64,000 nucleotides of DNA from Limisphaera sp049537155 (lineage in GTDB: Bacteria > Verrucomicrobiota > Verrucomicrobiia > Limisphaerales > Limisphaeraceae), in NCBI RefSeq assembly GCF_049537155.1, contig NZ_JBMVQZ010000004.1, forward strand, positions 283,798 to 347,797. The letters are read 5' to 3'. This document shows, piece after piece, positions 16,328-24,497 of this stretch (position 1 is its first letter; every line of letters begins with the position of its first letter). The position numbers were made by a program, and so were the translations under genes. The notes beneath the pieces were generated by a model. That model was not told where the DNA came from. It saw only the letters and a program-made list of their open reading frames with translations, and searched no databases.

Positions 16328-16655
16328 AGGGGCAGGGCCGCCGCGAAACAGCCCGGGCGCCGGCGGACGGCCCGCTCCGCCCATGCGGGTCGGGTGCGAT
16401 TCCGACCTGTTCGTGCCCGTCGGGTGCCCGGCAGGTTCACAAAGAAGTCGGTTCGCTTGGATGGAGAAGCCGGGCGCGGTCGGAGCCCACCCGGTATCCC
16501 CGGGCTGGACTGGGGAGGCGTACGTGTACGCGAGGGTCTCGCCGCTGAACCGGCCCGGCCGGGGGACGGCTTGGTCCTGAACCTCCCGACCGGGCAGACC
16601 TGCGAGGGGGAACCGGAGGGCGGTCCAAGGCCTGTCGCTGGGGCGTCTTGCGGTT
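16328..16655. other. Non-coding gap between convergent genes
   Basis: No convincing ORF. The stretch is GC-rich and contains one perfect dyad, GCGTAC-GT-GTACGC at 16518-16531. No T-rich terminator was found for either converging gene. Confidence 0.4.
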
Positions 16656-18116
16656 TCATTTCAACGGTGGGTCGGATGATGTCCGGGCGGGGACATGATT
16701 TCGGAAGTCCTCCTTGCGCAGACCATGGCGTCGCATTTTCTCGAAAAGCGCGCGAGGAGTGATGCCCGCCCGGCGTGCCGCCTCACCCACACGCCCGCCG
16801 GTCTGTCGGAGCAAGGCCGTGAAGTAGGCGCGTTCGATGCGCTCCAGTTCCGTTCGGCGCACCTCCTCCCAAGCCCGATTGCTCCATTCGTCCGTCGGTT
16901 CGGTGGTGCCGGTCGGCCGGGCCGACTGGTGCGTGCCTGCGTCGTTGTTCGGATTGTTCCGGATGGCATGAGGGAGGTCGTTGAGCGTGATCTGCGTACC
17001 GGAGCAGAGAAGCATGGCGCGCTCGAGAACGTTCATGAGTTCACGAACGTTGCCAGGCCAGTTGTAACGTTGGAGGGCAGCGAGTGCTTCCGGAGTGATC
17101 CCGGTGACCGGCCGATTGACACGGGTGCGAAGGTAACGAAGGTGACTCTCAACGAGGGCGGGTATGTCTTCGCGGCGTTCGCGAAGAGGAGGCACTATCA
17201 GGGTGATGACGCCCAAGCGGAAGAAGAGGTCCCGGCGGAACCGGCCGGCTTCCACATCGGCGACGAGATCCCGATTGGTGGCCGCCATCACGCGCACGTC
17301 CACGGTGATGGTGCGTTCGCTGCCCAGGCGGCGGACGGCATGTTCCTGCAGGACTCGCAGCAACTTCACCTGGAGGTGAAGCGGCATTTCCCCGATCTCG
17401 TCCAGAAACAAGGTTCCGCGATGCGCCAGCTCAAAGCTGCCGCGATGGGTCCGAACCGCACCGGTGAAGGCACCCTCCTCGTGGCCGAACAGTTCACTTT
17501 CCAGCAATGTTTCGGGTAACGCCGCGCAGTTGACGGCGATCCAAGGTCCGTTCGCCCGCGGGCTGGCTGCGTGAATGGCTCGAGCCAGGTGCTCCTTTCC
17601 AACGCCCGTCTCCCCCAGGATCAGAAGGGAGGCATCCGTGGGCACCACACGCCGCACCACGTCCAGGAAGGCCTGCATCGCCGGGCTGATGGATACGAAG
17701 TCGTCCAAAGAAGGCATCGGCCGTTGCTGCCGGGCAGCCGCCAGAAAGGCGCGTCGCTTGTCGAGGATCGAGCGCAGGGCTTCGGCAAGATGTTCGTCCG
17801 GCAAGCGCGGCGAGAGCACGGCCTCGACCCCGGCGGCAATCAGGCGCGCCGCATCGGGTTCCGGCAGGTCCTCTTCCAAAACCACCATCCATGGGCTTTC
17901 AGGCAACAAGCGGAGCGATTGCATGACAGACGAGGCCGGTTGGCGAAGGAACTTCTTCCCGATCAACAACAGGTCACATGCAGCCCTGGCGACGTTTTGA
18001 AGGTCCAGGCTTCTGCCCGGCAGGGCTTCCAACTCGACGTCCAGATTCTCACAGAGTCGTTCCAACCTCTCCCGCAGCGGGCCGGAACCTACCTGTACTG
18101 CGACCTTGAGTAGCAT
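16656..18116 (-). CDS. Sigma-54-dependent transcriptional activator with degenerate receiver
   Basis: A 486-residue bacterial enhancer-binding protein. Residues 1-120 have the size and secondary structure of a response-regulator receiver, but the phosphoacceptor Asp is missing: the strand that should end LLD reads DLLLIGKKF. Residues 140-370 form the AAA+ domain with Walker A GETGVGKE (168-175), the sigma-54 contact loop GAFTGA (215-220), Walker B TLFLDE (235-240) and NWPGNVREL near its end. The C-terminus is a Fis-type helix-turn-helix (GGRVGEAARRAGITPRALFEKMRRHGL). It is divergent from a strong sigma-54 promoter at 18298, a likely target. Loss of the Asp suggests control by level or by a partner rather than by phosphorylation. 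Confidence 0.92.
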   Translation of the reverse strand: MLLKVAVQVGSGPLRERLERLCENLDVELEALPGRSLDLQNVARAACDLLLIGKKFLRQPASSVMQSLRLLPESPWMVVLEEDLPEPDAARLIAAGVEAVLSPRLPDEHLAEALRSILDKRRAFLAAARQQRPMPSLDDFVSISPAMQAFLDVVRRVVPTDASLLILGETGVGKEHLARAIHAASPRANGPWIAVNCAALPETLLESELFGHEEGAFTGAVRTHRGSFELAHRGTLFLDEIGEMPLHLQVKLLRVLQEHAVRRLGSERTITVDVRVMAATNRDLVADVEAGRFRRDLFFRLGVITLIVPPLRERREDIPALVESHLRYLRTRVNRPVTGITPEALAALQRYNWPGNVRELMNVLERAMLLCSGTQITLNDLPHAIRNNPNNDAGTHQSARPTGTTEPTDEWSNRAWEEVRRTELERIERAYFTALLRQTGGRVGEAARRAGITPRALFEKMRRHGLRKEDFRNHVPARTSSDPPLK

Positions 18117-18206
18117 AGGAACTTGCTTTGCCGATGAGCTGTTTGATCAGGAAATGCCACTTCCGACAGAACCGGTACCCATGGTACCTCTTTTCTCAGG
18201 CGCGGC

Positions 18207-18251
18207 GCAAGCTGAACGGGGACCGGCAACGAGGGATCCTCCGCAGCTTGC
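18207..18251. promoter_or_regulatory. Dyad upstream of the sigma-54 promoter (possible enhancer)
   Basis: GCAAGCTG at 18207-18214 is exactly inverted as CAGCTTGC at 18244-18251, with 29 bases between. The arms lie about 75-115 bases upstream of the start point predicted from the promoter at 18298, within the range where sigma-54 activators bind. It could equally be a hairpin. It is offered as a candidate site for the adjacent divergent activator. Confidence 0.3.
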
Positions 18252-18297
18252 TGTCGTTGTGTGGGTTGCGCATGAGGGTCCGTTTCGCGGGGCGAAT

Positions 18298-18313
18298 TGG
18301 CATGTCTGTTGCC
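18298..18313 (+). promoter_or_regulatory. Sigma-54 (-24/-12) promoter
   Basis: TGGCAT-GTCTG-TTGCC matches the consensus TGGCAC-N5-TTGC closely. The invariant GG (18299-18300) and GC (18311-18312) are exactly 10 bases apart. Transcription would start near 18324 and run toward the small ORF at 18395. The activator gene that would be needed lies divergently just upstream. Confidence 0.65.
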
Positions 18314-18394
18314 ATCAAGGTTGCAGTGAGGAGCCGCAGTGTGGCGAGGGTGCCACGGTGGTGCGGGTCCGTAACCCAACGACTGAAGACGCAT

Positions 18395-18568
18395 ATGGCT
18401 CAGACGAATCCTCCGTCCGGACAACCGCCCAAGGGGCCGGCTTCCGGTAAACCGAAGGGTGAACCTTCTTCGAAACCACAGAGTAAACCTTCATCTCCCA
18501 CCGGGCAGCCGGGTGGGGGACAACCTGGTTCACCGTCAGGGCCCTCCGGACAGCCCCCGAAGCGGTAG
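18395..18568 (+). CDS. Tiny Pro/Gly/Ser/Lys-rich protein (57 aa)
   Basis: The ORF encodes an unusual low-complexity peptide made almost entirely of Pro, Gly, Ser, Lys and Gln (NPPSGQPPKGPASGKPKGEP...), with no aromatic residues and no hydrophobic core, so probably disordered. The frame is open back to 18128, but upstream residues are Arg/Cys-rich and the ATG at 18395 is the first after the predicted sigma-54 start near 18324. The ribosome site is weak (GAAG, 7 bases before). A perfect hairpin follows 29 bases after the stop. Promoter, ORF and hairpin make a compact unit. Function unknown; coding status uncertain. Confidence 0.4.
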   Translation: MAQTNPPSGQPPKGPASGKPKGEPSSKPQSKPSSPTGQPGGGQPGSPSGPSGQPPKR

Positions 18569-18597
18569 TTGACAAGTCTGGAAGTGCGGAGGCGAGC

Positions 18598-18635
18598 GAG
18601 CCCGTTCCCCGCGTTGTGTCGTGGGGAACGGGCTC
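18598..18635 (+). terminator. Perfect 13-bp hairpin, terminator candidate
   Basis: GAGCCCGTTCCCC (18598-18610) pairs without mismatch with GGGGAACGGGCTC (18623-18635) around a 12-base loop. It sits 29 bases after the small ORF. No T run follows on the + strand, so it may act as a Rho-independent-like stem, an RNA stabiliser or a barrier before the next gene. Confidence 0.5.
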
Positions 18636-18810
18636 ATTGACACCGGGCGAGGCCGGCTTGTGCTGGGCGGGCCGGGCTGTCCCCGGAGGAGGGGTGGATT
18701 CACCCGCGCGAACGGCTGCTGTGGGCGTCGTACCCATTGACGGTGGTGGCTGGGCGTGTGGGGGCGGGTGGGCGAGGTTCGGAGAATCCGCGCGATTCAC
18801 GGCGGGTGTC

Positions 18811-21800
18811 ATGCGGCGGCGTGTCGGAGTCTTGCTCGGGTGCATGCAGATGGTCGCGTTGACCGCATGGGCGGGCACGCGAACTTTCGCGACCTTCGAG
18901 GAAGCGTGTGTCGCCCTGGGGTTTGACCCGTATGCGCCCCAAAGCGTCGCGGTGGTGTTTCTATCCGACGTGCACCTGAATCTTTCGGGCACGTTGTATC
19001 CCGTTACGACGAATCTGGATGCACGGATGTTGAGCTTTCTCAACACGCTGCGTCCTGCTCCGTATGCTGTACTCGTCGGGGGAGATGTGTGCGAGGCTCT
19101 GGCGCCGATGCCCGGGTGGAGGCCGACGGAGTGGAGCTGGCGTCTGGGTACGAATGAGTTCGTTTTGTGGAAACGGGTGGTTCAGCAGCTGACGAATGTG
19201 GGACCGGGTGGCGTCATTTGGGTACCCGGCAACCACGACCAGTTGGATGAGGAAGCGGACGCAGAAACGTTCCGCCGCTGGTTTCCGGAAATGCCGACCC
19301 GTCAAGTGGTGGACGTGGGCGGTGCGAGGTTTTTTCTGCTCAATTGCGGGAATTTCGGCGGACGTTCAGTGGCACAGAAGGAATGGCTTCGCCAACAGTG
19401 GGTCCAGACCGGTCCTGGACGGGAACGGATTATCGTCATTCACGTGCCGCCGTTTTTGCAGAAGGCCACGTACCGGGGACTGGCCACGGATCTGGAGGAA
19501 GTGATAGGTGATTACGCGGGACGCTTGTGGGTGTTGAGCGGCCACGAGCATGCGCATTCCGTTCGAGCGTACGAGGTGGGGCGGGCCAGAGTGGCTCAGA
19601 TTGTTGTGGGCACGGCAAACCCTCAGGCGACCAACGGCCGATCTTATGACACCGGCTGCCTGGTTCTCTGTTTGAGCAACGGTGTTGCAGGGATGATCTA
19701 CTGGCACCTGCATGACGGCCGGTTCCGAATCGTGGACTCTCCGAATTGGGACAACCCGGTTCGGTTCCGAACGGCGTTTCAGGATGCAGAGAACCTCATC
19801 TTCCGGAGGTTGAAAGCCAGGGGGAAGCCCCCGGAGGTGGTGTCGCTTTCTGCGGAGGATGCCGTGGAGTGGTACGCTTACACGCGGTCCTTGGAATGGC
19901 GATTTCCAGAGAGTTGGCTGGGCCGTCGTCCACAAGAGTTTCTGCTGCTGGGGGTCGGGATCTCGCCCGGGGCAACGCTGGAGGTATGGGGTGGGGATGG
20001 ACAGTGGCGCCGAGTGGATGGGTCGCAGGGAATGGACAACCTGTACAGGTTTCCCTTGCCGGCGGACGCAGGATCTTCAGACGGCGATCTGCGCATCCGT
20101 TACACGAGTCCGGGCCAAAACGACTTTATTGGCGGGTGGGCGTTGATGGGGACAGGGCGGGCCGACACCAGCAGCGCGGACGTCGGATGGGATGACCCAT
20201 GGTTTGTAGTCCGGCCTGGGGAGGGGGTTGCCGTCCCGGTCGCACCGTGGTGGGGCCCATCCGCTTCGTCGGCACCGTGGCGGTTGGTCATGGGCACGCC
20301 CGGGGCGTGGATGGAGTCTGAGCTGGGATGGATTCGCTGGCGCGTTCCTGTGGGTGCGCACCGGCCGGGATGGATCCGTTGGATGGCGGGGTCCACCACT
20401 TCTTCGGGTGGCGAGGTGTCCGTGGCCCTTACAATGGCGGTGGTTCCTGAGCAAGCTTGGATGGAGTTGCGCCCTGAATCGCAGGTCTGGTCAGTGCAAG
20501 ACTTCGCCCGTGTGAATGACCCGGCGTGGATGACTCCCGAGGCTTCCGAGAAGGAGTGGCCGAAACTGAAGTCGCCCCTTGGCTACGGCCATTCCGGATT
20601 GACCAGCGACCTCCGCCAAGCATGGGGCTTGGCACCGAAGTCGGTTGCAGTTCGCGGATGGTTTCGGTGGGAGGGTCCGGAGCAGTCCGGGGCTGCGCCA
20701 ACGTTGAAACTGAGCGCGGGATCGCGCTGGCAGCTGTGGGTCAATGGCCAGTCGGTGGGGAGCAGCGATGCGAGCAGCGGCACCAGGCAAAGTGGCCGAT
20801 TGAGCCAATCCGATTTTGCAGCCAGCGGTGGACCGAATCCTGTGCTTTCATTGCCACTTTCCCAGTTCCGTGCGGGCCGCAACCTGGTGGCTCTCAGGGT
20901 CTGGGCTGATGCGGCTGAGACGTCCCCGCGGTATTACTGGCCGTTCGACTCGCCGGCGGAGGACTGGGCGGACGTGATGTCCGGCGAGCGGCTGGCAAAG
21001 GGTGGAACGAATTGGGACTCGATTCCGGGCCGATGGGGCCTGGCTGCCACCAACGCCGGCACCTCGGCAGGAATGGAGATGCCGGGATCGGAGTCCTGGA
21101 CGATCGGCGAAGGATTCACGGTAGGCGGTTGGTTTTCGTATGGCTGGAGGAGTGGGAACGACCCAAGCACGGTAGCCATCGAAAAGCCCGGCGTGTTTGC
21201 GCTGTATTACACCGGTACGCGGACGAACCGGTACCGTTTTCGCGTGGGTCAGGCCGAGGTGGAGGCGGCCGTCCCGGGCATCCTACCCGGTCAATGGCGC
21301 TTGGTTGTCGGTTGGTTCGACGGCCGTCGCGTGGGGATTCAAGTGGATGACGCAGGTTCCTGGGAAGTTCCGGCGCAAGGGATTCCTTCGGGCTCCCTGC
21401 CCATCCGCCTGCTTCGACGTTCCGGCGGCGGAGGCTTTGCAGCGGACGAGGTGTTCGTTTTCGACCGAGTGCTGACATCGATGGAAAGGAGCCGCATTTA
21501 TCGAGAGGGGGTACAGGCTCTGCTGGGCACTTCCGGCCTGTGGTTTGATGCCGTGGTGGCCGCGGCGAGGGTTGAACGTGCCGCGTTTCGGTCGGTACCC
21601 GACCGTGTGGTGGGTTTTGCTGGGCAGAGCCTTTCGTTGGACCTGGGCGTCTGGAGCGAGTGGCCCGCCCGCTTTCAGTGGTTCCGCGAAGGTGTCCTGC
21701 AACCTGGTTGGACGAATGCCCAGGCTCATTGGGATCGGCTGACAGGCATGGAATCCGGCCGTTACACGCTTGTTGCCAGCAACGCCGCCGGGTCGGTAAC

Positions 21801-22068
21801 CAGTCCGCCCGTTGCTGTTGTGGTCCTGGAGCCGGTTCGTTTGGAGTATGAGCGCGGCTGGTCTGACGAATTCATTTGGCTGCGCTTCCCGGGGATGGCC
21901 CGGCTGCCGGACGCGGTAGTCCCGTCAGCCGTCATCCTGGAGACGTCCAGTGACCTCGTCGAGTGGACAGAGGTGGAGCGCTGGGAAGATGTGCGTGTTC
22001 CGAAGAGAATCCCGGTGAAGGTTTCCGGAGACACAGCCCGCTTCTTCCGCATGCGGTTGAAGCTCTGA
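18811..22068 (+). CDS. Exported metallophosphoesterase with LamG-like and Ig-like domains
   Basis: A 1085-residue secreted enzyme. The ATG at 18811 gives a signal peptide (MRRRVGVLLGCMQMVALTAWAG); the longer frame to 18616 overlaps the upstream hairpin and is rejected. The calcineurin-like phosphoesterase core has all five metal-binding blocks: D53-x-H55 (SDVHLN), GGD92, GNHD (140-143), H211 (IHVPP) and GHEH (244-247). Roughly 690-910 contains a beta-rich region, including a LamG/concanavalin-like domain near 705-900 (YYWPFDSPAEDW...FTVGGWFSYGW). An Ig-like domain follows (FQWFREG...GRYTLVASNAAGSVTSP), a module common on verrucomicrobial surface proteins. The substrate is not deducible. No sorting signal is obvious at the C-terminus. 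Confidence 0.8.
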   Translation: MRRRVGVLLGCMQMVALTAWAGTRTFATFEEACVALGFDPYAPQSVAVVFLSDVHLNLSGTLYPVTTNLDARMLSFLNTLRPAPYAVLVGGDVCEALAPMPGWRPTEWSWRLGTNEFVLWKRVVQQLTNVGPGGVIWVPGNHDQLDEEADAETFRRWFPEMPTRQVVDVGGARFFLLNCGNFGGRSVAQKEWLRQQWVQTGPGRERIIVIHVPPFLQKATYRGLATDLEEVIGDYAGRLWVLSGHEHAHSVRAYEVGRARVAQIVVGTANPQATNGRSYDTGCLVLCLSNGVAGMIYWHLHDGRFRIVDSPNWDNPVRFRTAFQDAENLIFRRLKARGKPPEVVSLSAEDAVEWYAYTRSLEWRFPESWLGRRPQEFLLLGVGISPGATLEVWGGDGQWRRVDGSQGMDNLYRFPLPADAGSSDGDLRIRYTSPGQNDFIGGWALMGTGRADTSSADVGWDDPWFVVRPGEGVAVPVAPWWGPSASSAPWRLVMGTPGAWMESELGWIRWRVPVGAHRPGWIRWMAGSTTSSGGEVSVALTMAVVPEQAWMELRPESQVWSVQDFARVNDPAWMTPEASEKEWPKLKSPLGYGHSGLTSDLRQAWGLAPKSVAVRGWFRWEGPEQSGAAPTLKLSAGSRWQLWVNGQSVGSSDASSGTRQSGRLSQSDFAASGGPNPVLSLPLSQFRAGRNLVALRVWADAAETSPRYYWPFDSPAEDWADVMSGERLAKGGTNWDSIPGRWGLAATNAGTSAGMEMPGSESWTIGEGFTVGGWFSYGWRSGNDPSTVAIEKPGVFALYYTGTRTNRYRFRVGQAEVEAAVPGILPGQWRLVVGWFDGRRVGIQVDDAGSWEVPAQGIPSGSLPIRLLRRSGGGGFAADEVFVFDRVLTSMERSRIYREGVQALLGTSGLWFDAVVAAARVERAAFRSVPDRVVGFAGQSLSLDLGVWSEWPARFQWFREGVLQPGWTNAQAHWDRLTGMESGRYTLVASNAAGSVTSPPVAVVVLEPVRLEYERGWSDEFIWLRFPGMARLPDAVVPSAVILETSSDLVEWTEVERWEDVRVPKRIPVKVSGDTARFFRMRLKL

Positions 22069-22237
22069 AGAGCGTGCCGCTCTGTGGGACGCCGAGCGTA
22101 GCGAACATGGAGTCTGCAGCATGGGGCGGGACTGGACGCGGCGTTGGAAATGCTTGCACCGGGGAGGTGGACGGGCTTGAAGGTCATTCACATCCGGAGC
22201 TTGGGTGTAAATTCGGTGGACCATTTGTGGAGGAAGC

Positions 22238-24289
22238 ATGGCCGCAGTGGTTGTTCAGGAGGAACGTTCCCACAACATGGGCGGCATCTTGCTTGATGCA
22301 CAGCGCGGCAGATGCGCGGTGAATGGCGGTGAAGGCGGGGGAGAGTCATCAGGCCGCCTGATGTGGGGGATGGTGGCAGGTTTACTGATCTGGGTGCTTC
22401 TGTCAGCAGGTCCACTCCACGCGGGTGCCGTGGACCCCGTGTTGGTGCCCGTCGGCGCTTCGTGGAGGTACCGGGTCAATCGTGTGGACAGTCAGGGACC
22501 TCCCCCGGGCTGGTGGGGGACCGAGTTCGATGATTCACAGTGGCCGGAGGGGCGCTCGGGATTCGGCACAGGTCTGGGAGACGAAGCGACGGTTCTGGAA
22601 CGGACCAACGTAGTTTCGGCGTGTTTTCGGACCCGGTTCACGTTGGAGGATCCGACCCAGGTGAGGTGGTTGATCCTGCGGGCGAGCTATCAAAGCGGCT
22701 TGGCCGTGTGGGTGAACGGTCAGGAGGTGTATCGGACGGGGCTGAGCCAACCGCCGGAAGTTTGGAACCAGACGGCGCCGTTTTCCTGGCGGTTTTACAC
22801 GCGAGAGCTGGATCTGAGCGCGTACCGTGGGCTGTTGAACACGGGCATGAACGTCCTGGCCGTTCAGGTGCAGAGTCATACCTCCCAGGTGGCCGCATTG
22901 TTCTGGTCAGGCGAGCTGCGAGCCAACCTGACGCGGGGCCCGCTCATTCAACGTTTGGAGTCTCGCCGGGCATGGATCGCCTTTCGCACCCCGTCGCCCG
23001 TGGCCGTGCGAGTTCGACACGGCCCTGCGGACCGGGGGATGTCTTTTGCGTCGTCCTCAGCTGGTGAAGGGACGAACCACCTGATCGAACTTGACGGGCT
23101 GCAGCCGGGCAGGGAGTGGACCTACCAGGTGGAAGTGGGGACCGAGACCGGTTGGTTGGCCACGCCTCCGGAAACGTTTCGAACGCCTCTTGAGAACGGT
23201 CCCCTGCGGTTTGTTGTGATTGGCGACAGCGGGTCGGGGACACTACCCCAGCTTCAGGTCGTTTCCTGTCTGTCCACAGCGGCAATGGATTTGATCCTTC
23301 ACACCGGGGACCTTGTGTATCCGGAATTGACGCGGGAACTGGTGGATCTGCGGTGCTTCAGCGTGTTTGGGCCTCTGCTACGGCGCGTGCCACTTTATCC
23401 GACGATGGGCAACCATGACGTGTACAACACCCTCTACCGGGCCCCTCCCGGTACTCCCTACCTGGAGACGTTTGCCATGTTGACCAATTCCCTGACCGGC
23501 ACGGCTCACTTCTACTCCTTCGACCGGGGAGACGCCCACTTCGTCAGTCTGTTTGTTCCCGGGCTTCTACCCTATCCGGAACTGCAGGCCTACGCGTTGG
23601 GCGCTGACAGCCTGCAGCTGCAATGGCTCGAACAAGACCTGGCCAGGACAGACCGGCCGTGGAGAATTGTTTTCATGCACAGCCCGATGTTCACGTCGGG
23701 TGGCAGGCGATACGACGATCTCAACACGAACGGAGTGCCCGACCGCGTGGAATTGCAGACCTGGCTGCTGCCGGTGTTGCAGCGGTACGGAGTGCAGGTG
23801 GCTTTCTTCGGCCATGACCATGTCTATGAGCGGTTTCGTCCTGTCGGTTCCCTGTTCATGTGGACCACAGGCGGTGGCGGATACACGCTTTACTCCCTGA
23901 CCGAGAGAGATCCCCTCAGTGAGCGGTTTGAGACTCGGTTTCACCATCTGGAGTGCGAGTTGTCACGGGATCGGCTGCGAGTGGTTGCGCGGGACCGTTG
24001 GGGTGTCGTGTTCGATGAGGCCGAGGTGCCGAGGGTTTTGGCGCCCCGGTTGCAGGCCACCGTGAGCCGCCTGCAACCGGGTGGGGACTGGCGGCTGCGA
24101 TTGCGTTGGAACAGTGCCCCGGGTGAGCGCTATCGGGTCGAACGCTCGGCCTCGGCGTTGGGAGTTTTTGAAGCAGATGCAGAAATTGTCGCCCGGGACT
24201 TTTGGGTGGAGTGGGAGTGTTCCATCGCCGTCGCGCCGGCGCTGGGGCCTGCGGGGGCCAGTTTTTACCGCGTCGTCTGGCTTCGATGA
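22238..24289 (+). CDS. Exported purple-acid-phosphatase-like metallophosphoesterase
   Basis: A 683-residue protein. The ATG at 22238 has a strong GGAGG 4 bases upstream, so it is preferred although the hydrophobic signal segment only begins near residue 43 (WGMVAGLLIWVLLSAGPLHAGA); an ATG at 22361 is the alternative. Residues 70-230 form a beta-sandwich like those on glycosidases (FDDSQWPEGRSGFGTG...GLAVWVNGQEVYRT). A fibronectin-like domain spans about 240-318. The phosphoesterase domain has D330 (VIGDSGSG), GD358, GNHD 391-394, H481 and GHDH 525-528 with VYERF, matching the purple acid phosphatase pattern. A short beta domain ends the protein. It follows another exported phosphoesterase by 170 bases, so the two may share a role in phosphate release. 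Confidence 0.8.
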   Translation: MAAVVVQEERSHNMGGILLDAQRGRCAVNGGEGGGESSGRLMWGMVAGLLIWVLLSAGPLHAGAVDPVLVPVGASWRYRVNRVDSQGPPPGWWGTEFDDSQWPEGRSGFGTGLGDEATVLERTNVVSACFRTRFTLEDPTQVRWLILRASYQSGLAVWVNGQEVYRTGLSQPPEVWNQTAPFSWRFYTRELDLSAYRGLLNTGMNVLAVQVQSHTSQVAALFWSGELRANLTRGPLIQRLESRRAWIAFRTPSPVAVRVRHGPADRGMSFASSSAGEGTNHLIELDGLQPGREWTYQVEVGTETGWLATPPETFRTPLENGPLRFVVIGDSGSGTLPQLQVVSCLSTAAMDLILHTGDLVYPELTRELVDLRCFSVFGPLLRRVPLYPTMGNHDVYNTLYRAPPGTPYLETFAMLTNSLTGTAHFYSFDRGDAHFVSLFVPGLLPYPELQAYALGADSLQLQWLEQDLARTDRPWRIVFMHSPMFTSGGRRYDDLNTNGVPDRVELQTWLLPVLQRYGVQVAFFGHDHVYERFRPVGSLFMWTTGGGGYTLYSLTERDPLSERFETRFHHLECELSRDRLRVVARDRWGVVFDEAEVPRVLAPRLQATVSRLQPGGDWRLRLRWNSAPGERYRVERSASALGVFEADAEIVARDFWVEWECSIAVAPALGPAGASFYRVVWLR

Positions 24290-24497
24290 GGTTGGTTTCG
24301 GGCTGGTGGGGCTGGCGCGTTTGTCGCTGGATGGGCGGCATGAAGAACGGGCCCTCGGCCCCTTCGCAGTCGTCAGCGCAGCAAAGGTTTCAACTGCAGA
24401 GCCCGCCTCGACTCGTGGGAGAACTGCCCCCGGTGAGGGGAGGAAAGGCAGAACGTGGATGGCCACCAGTGGCACGCCGATCCCTCCACGGCGGGAC

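Noticed and set aside
18128..18394. N-terminal extension of the small Pro/Gly-rich ORF (would give 146 residues)
   Set aside because: The added part is Arg/Cys-rich, would begin upstream of the predicted sigma-54 start, and has no ribosome site.
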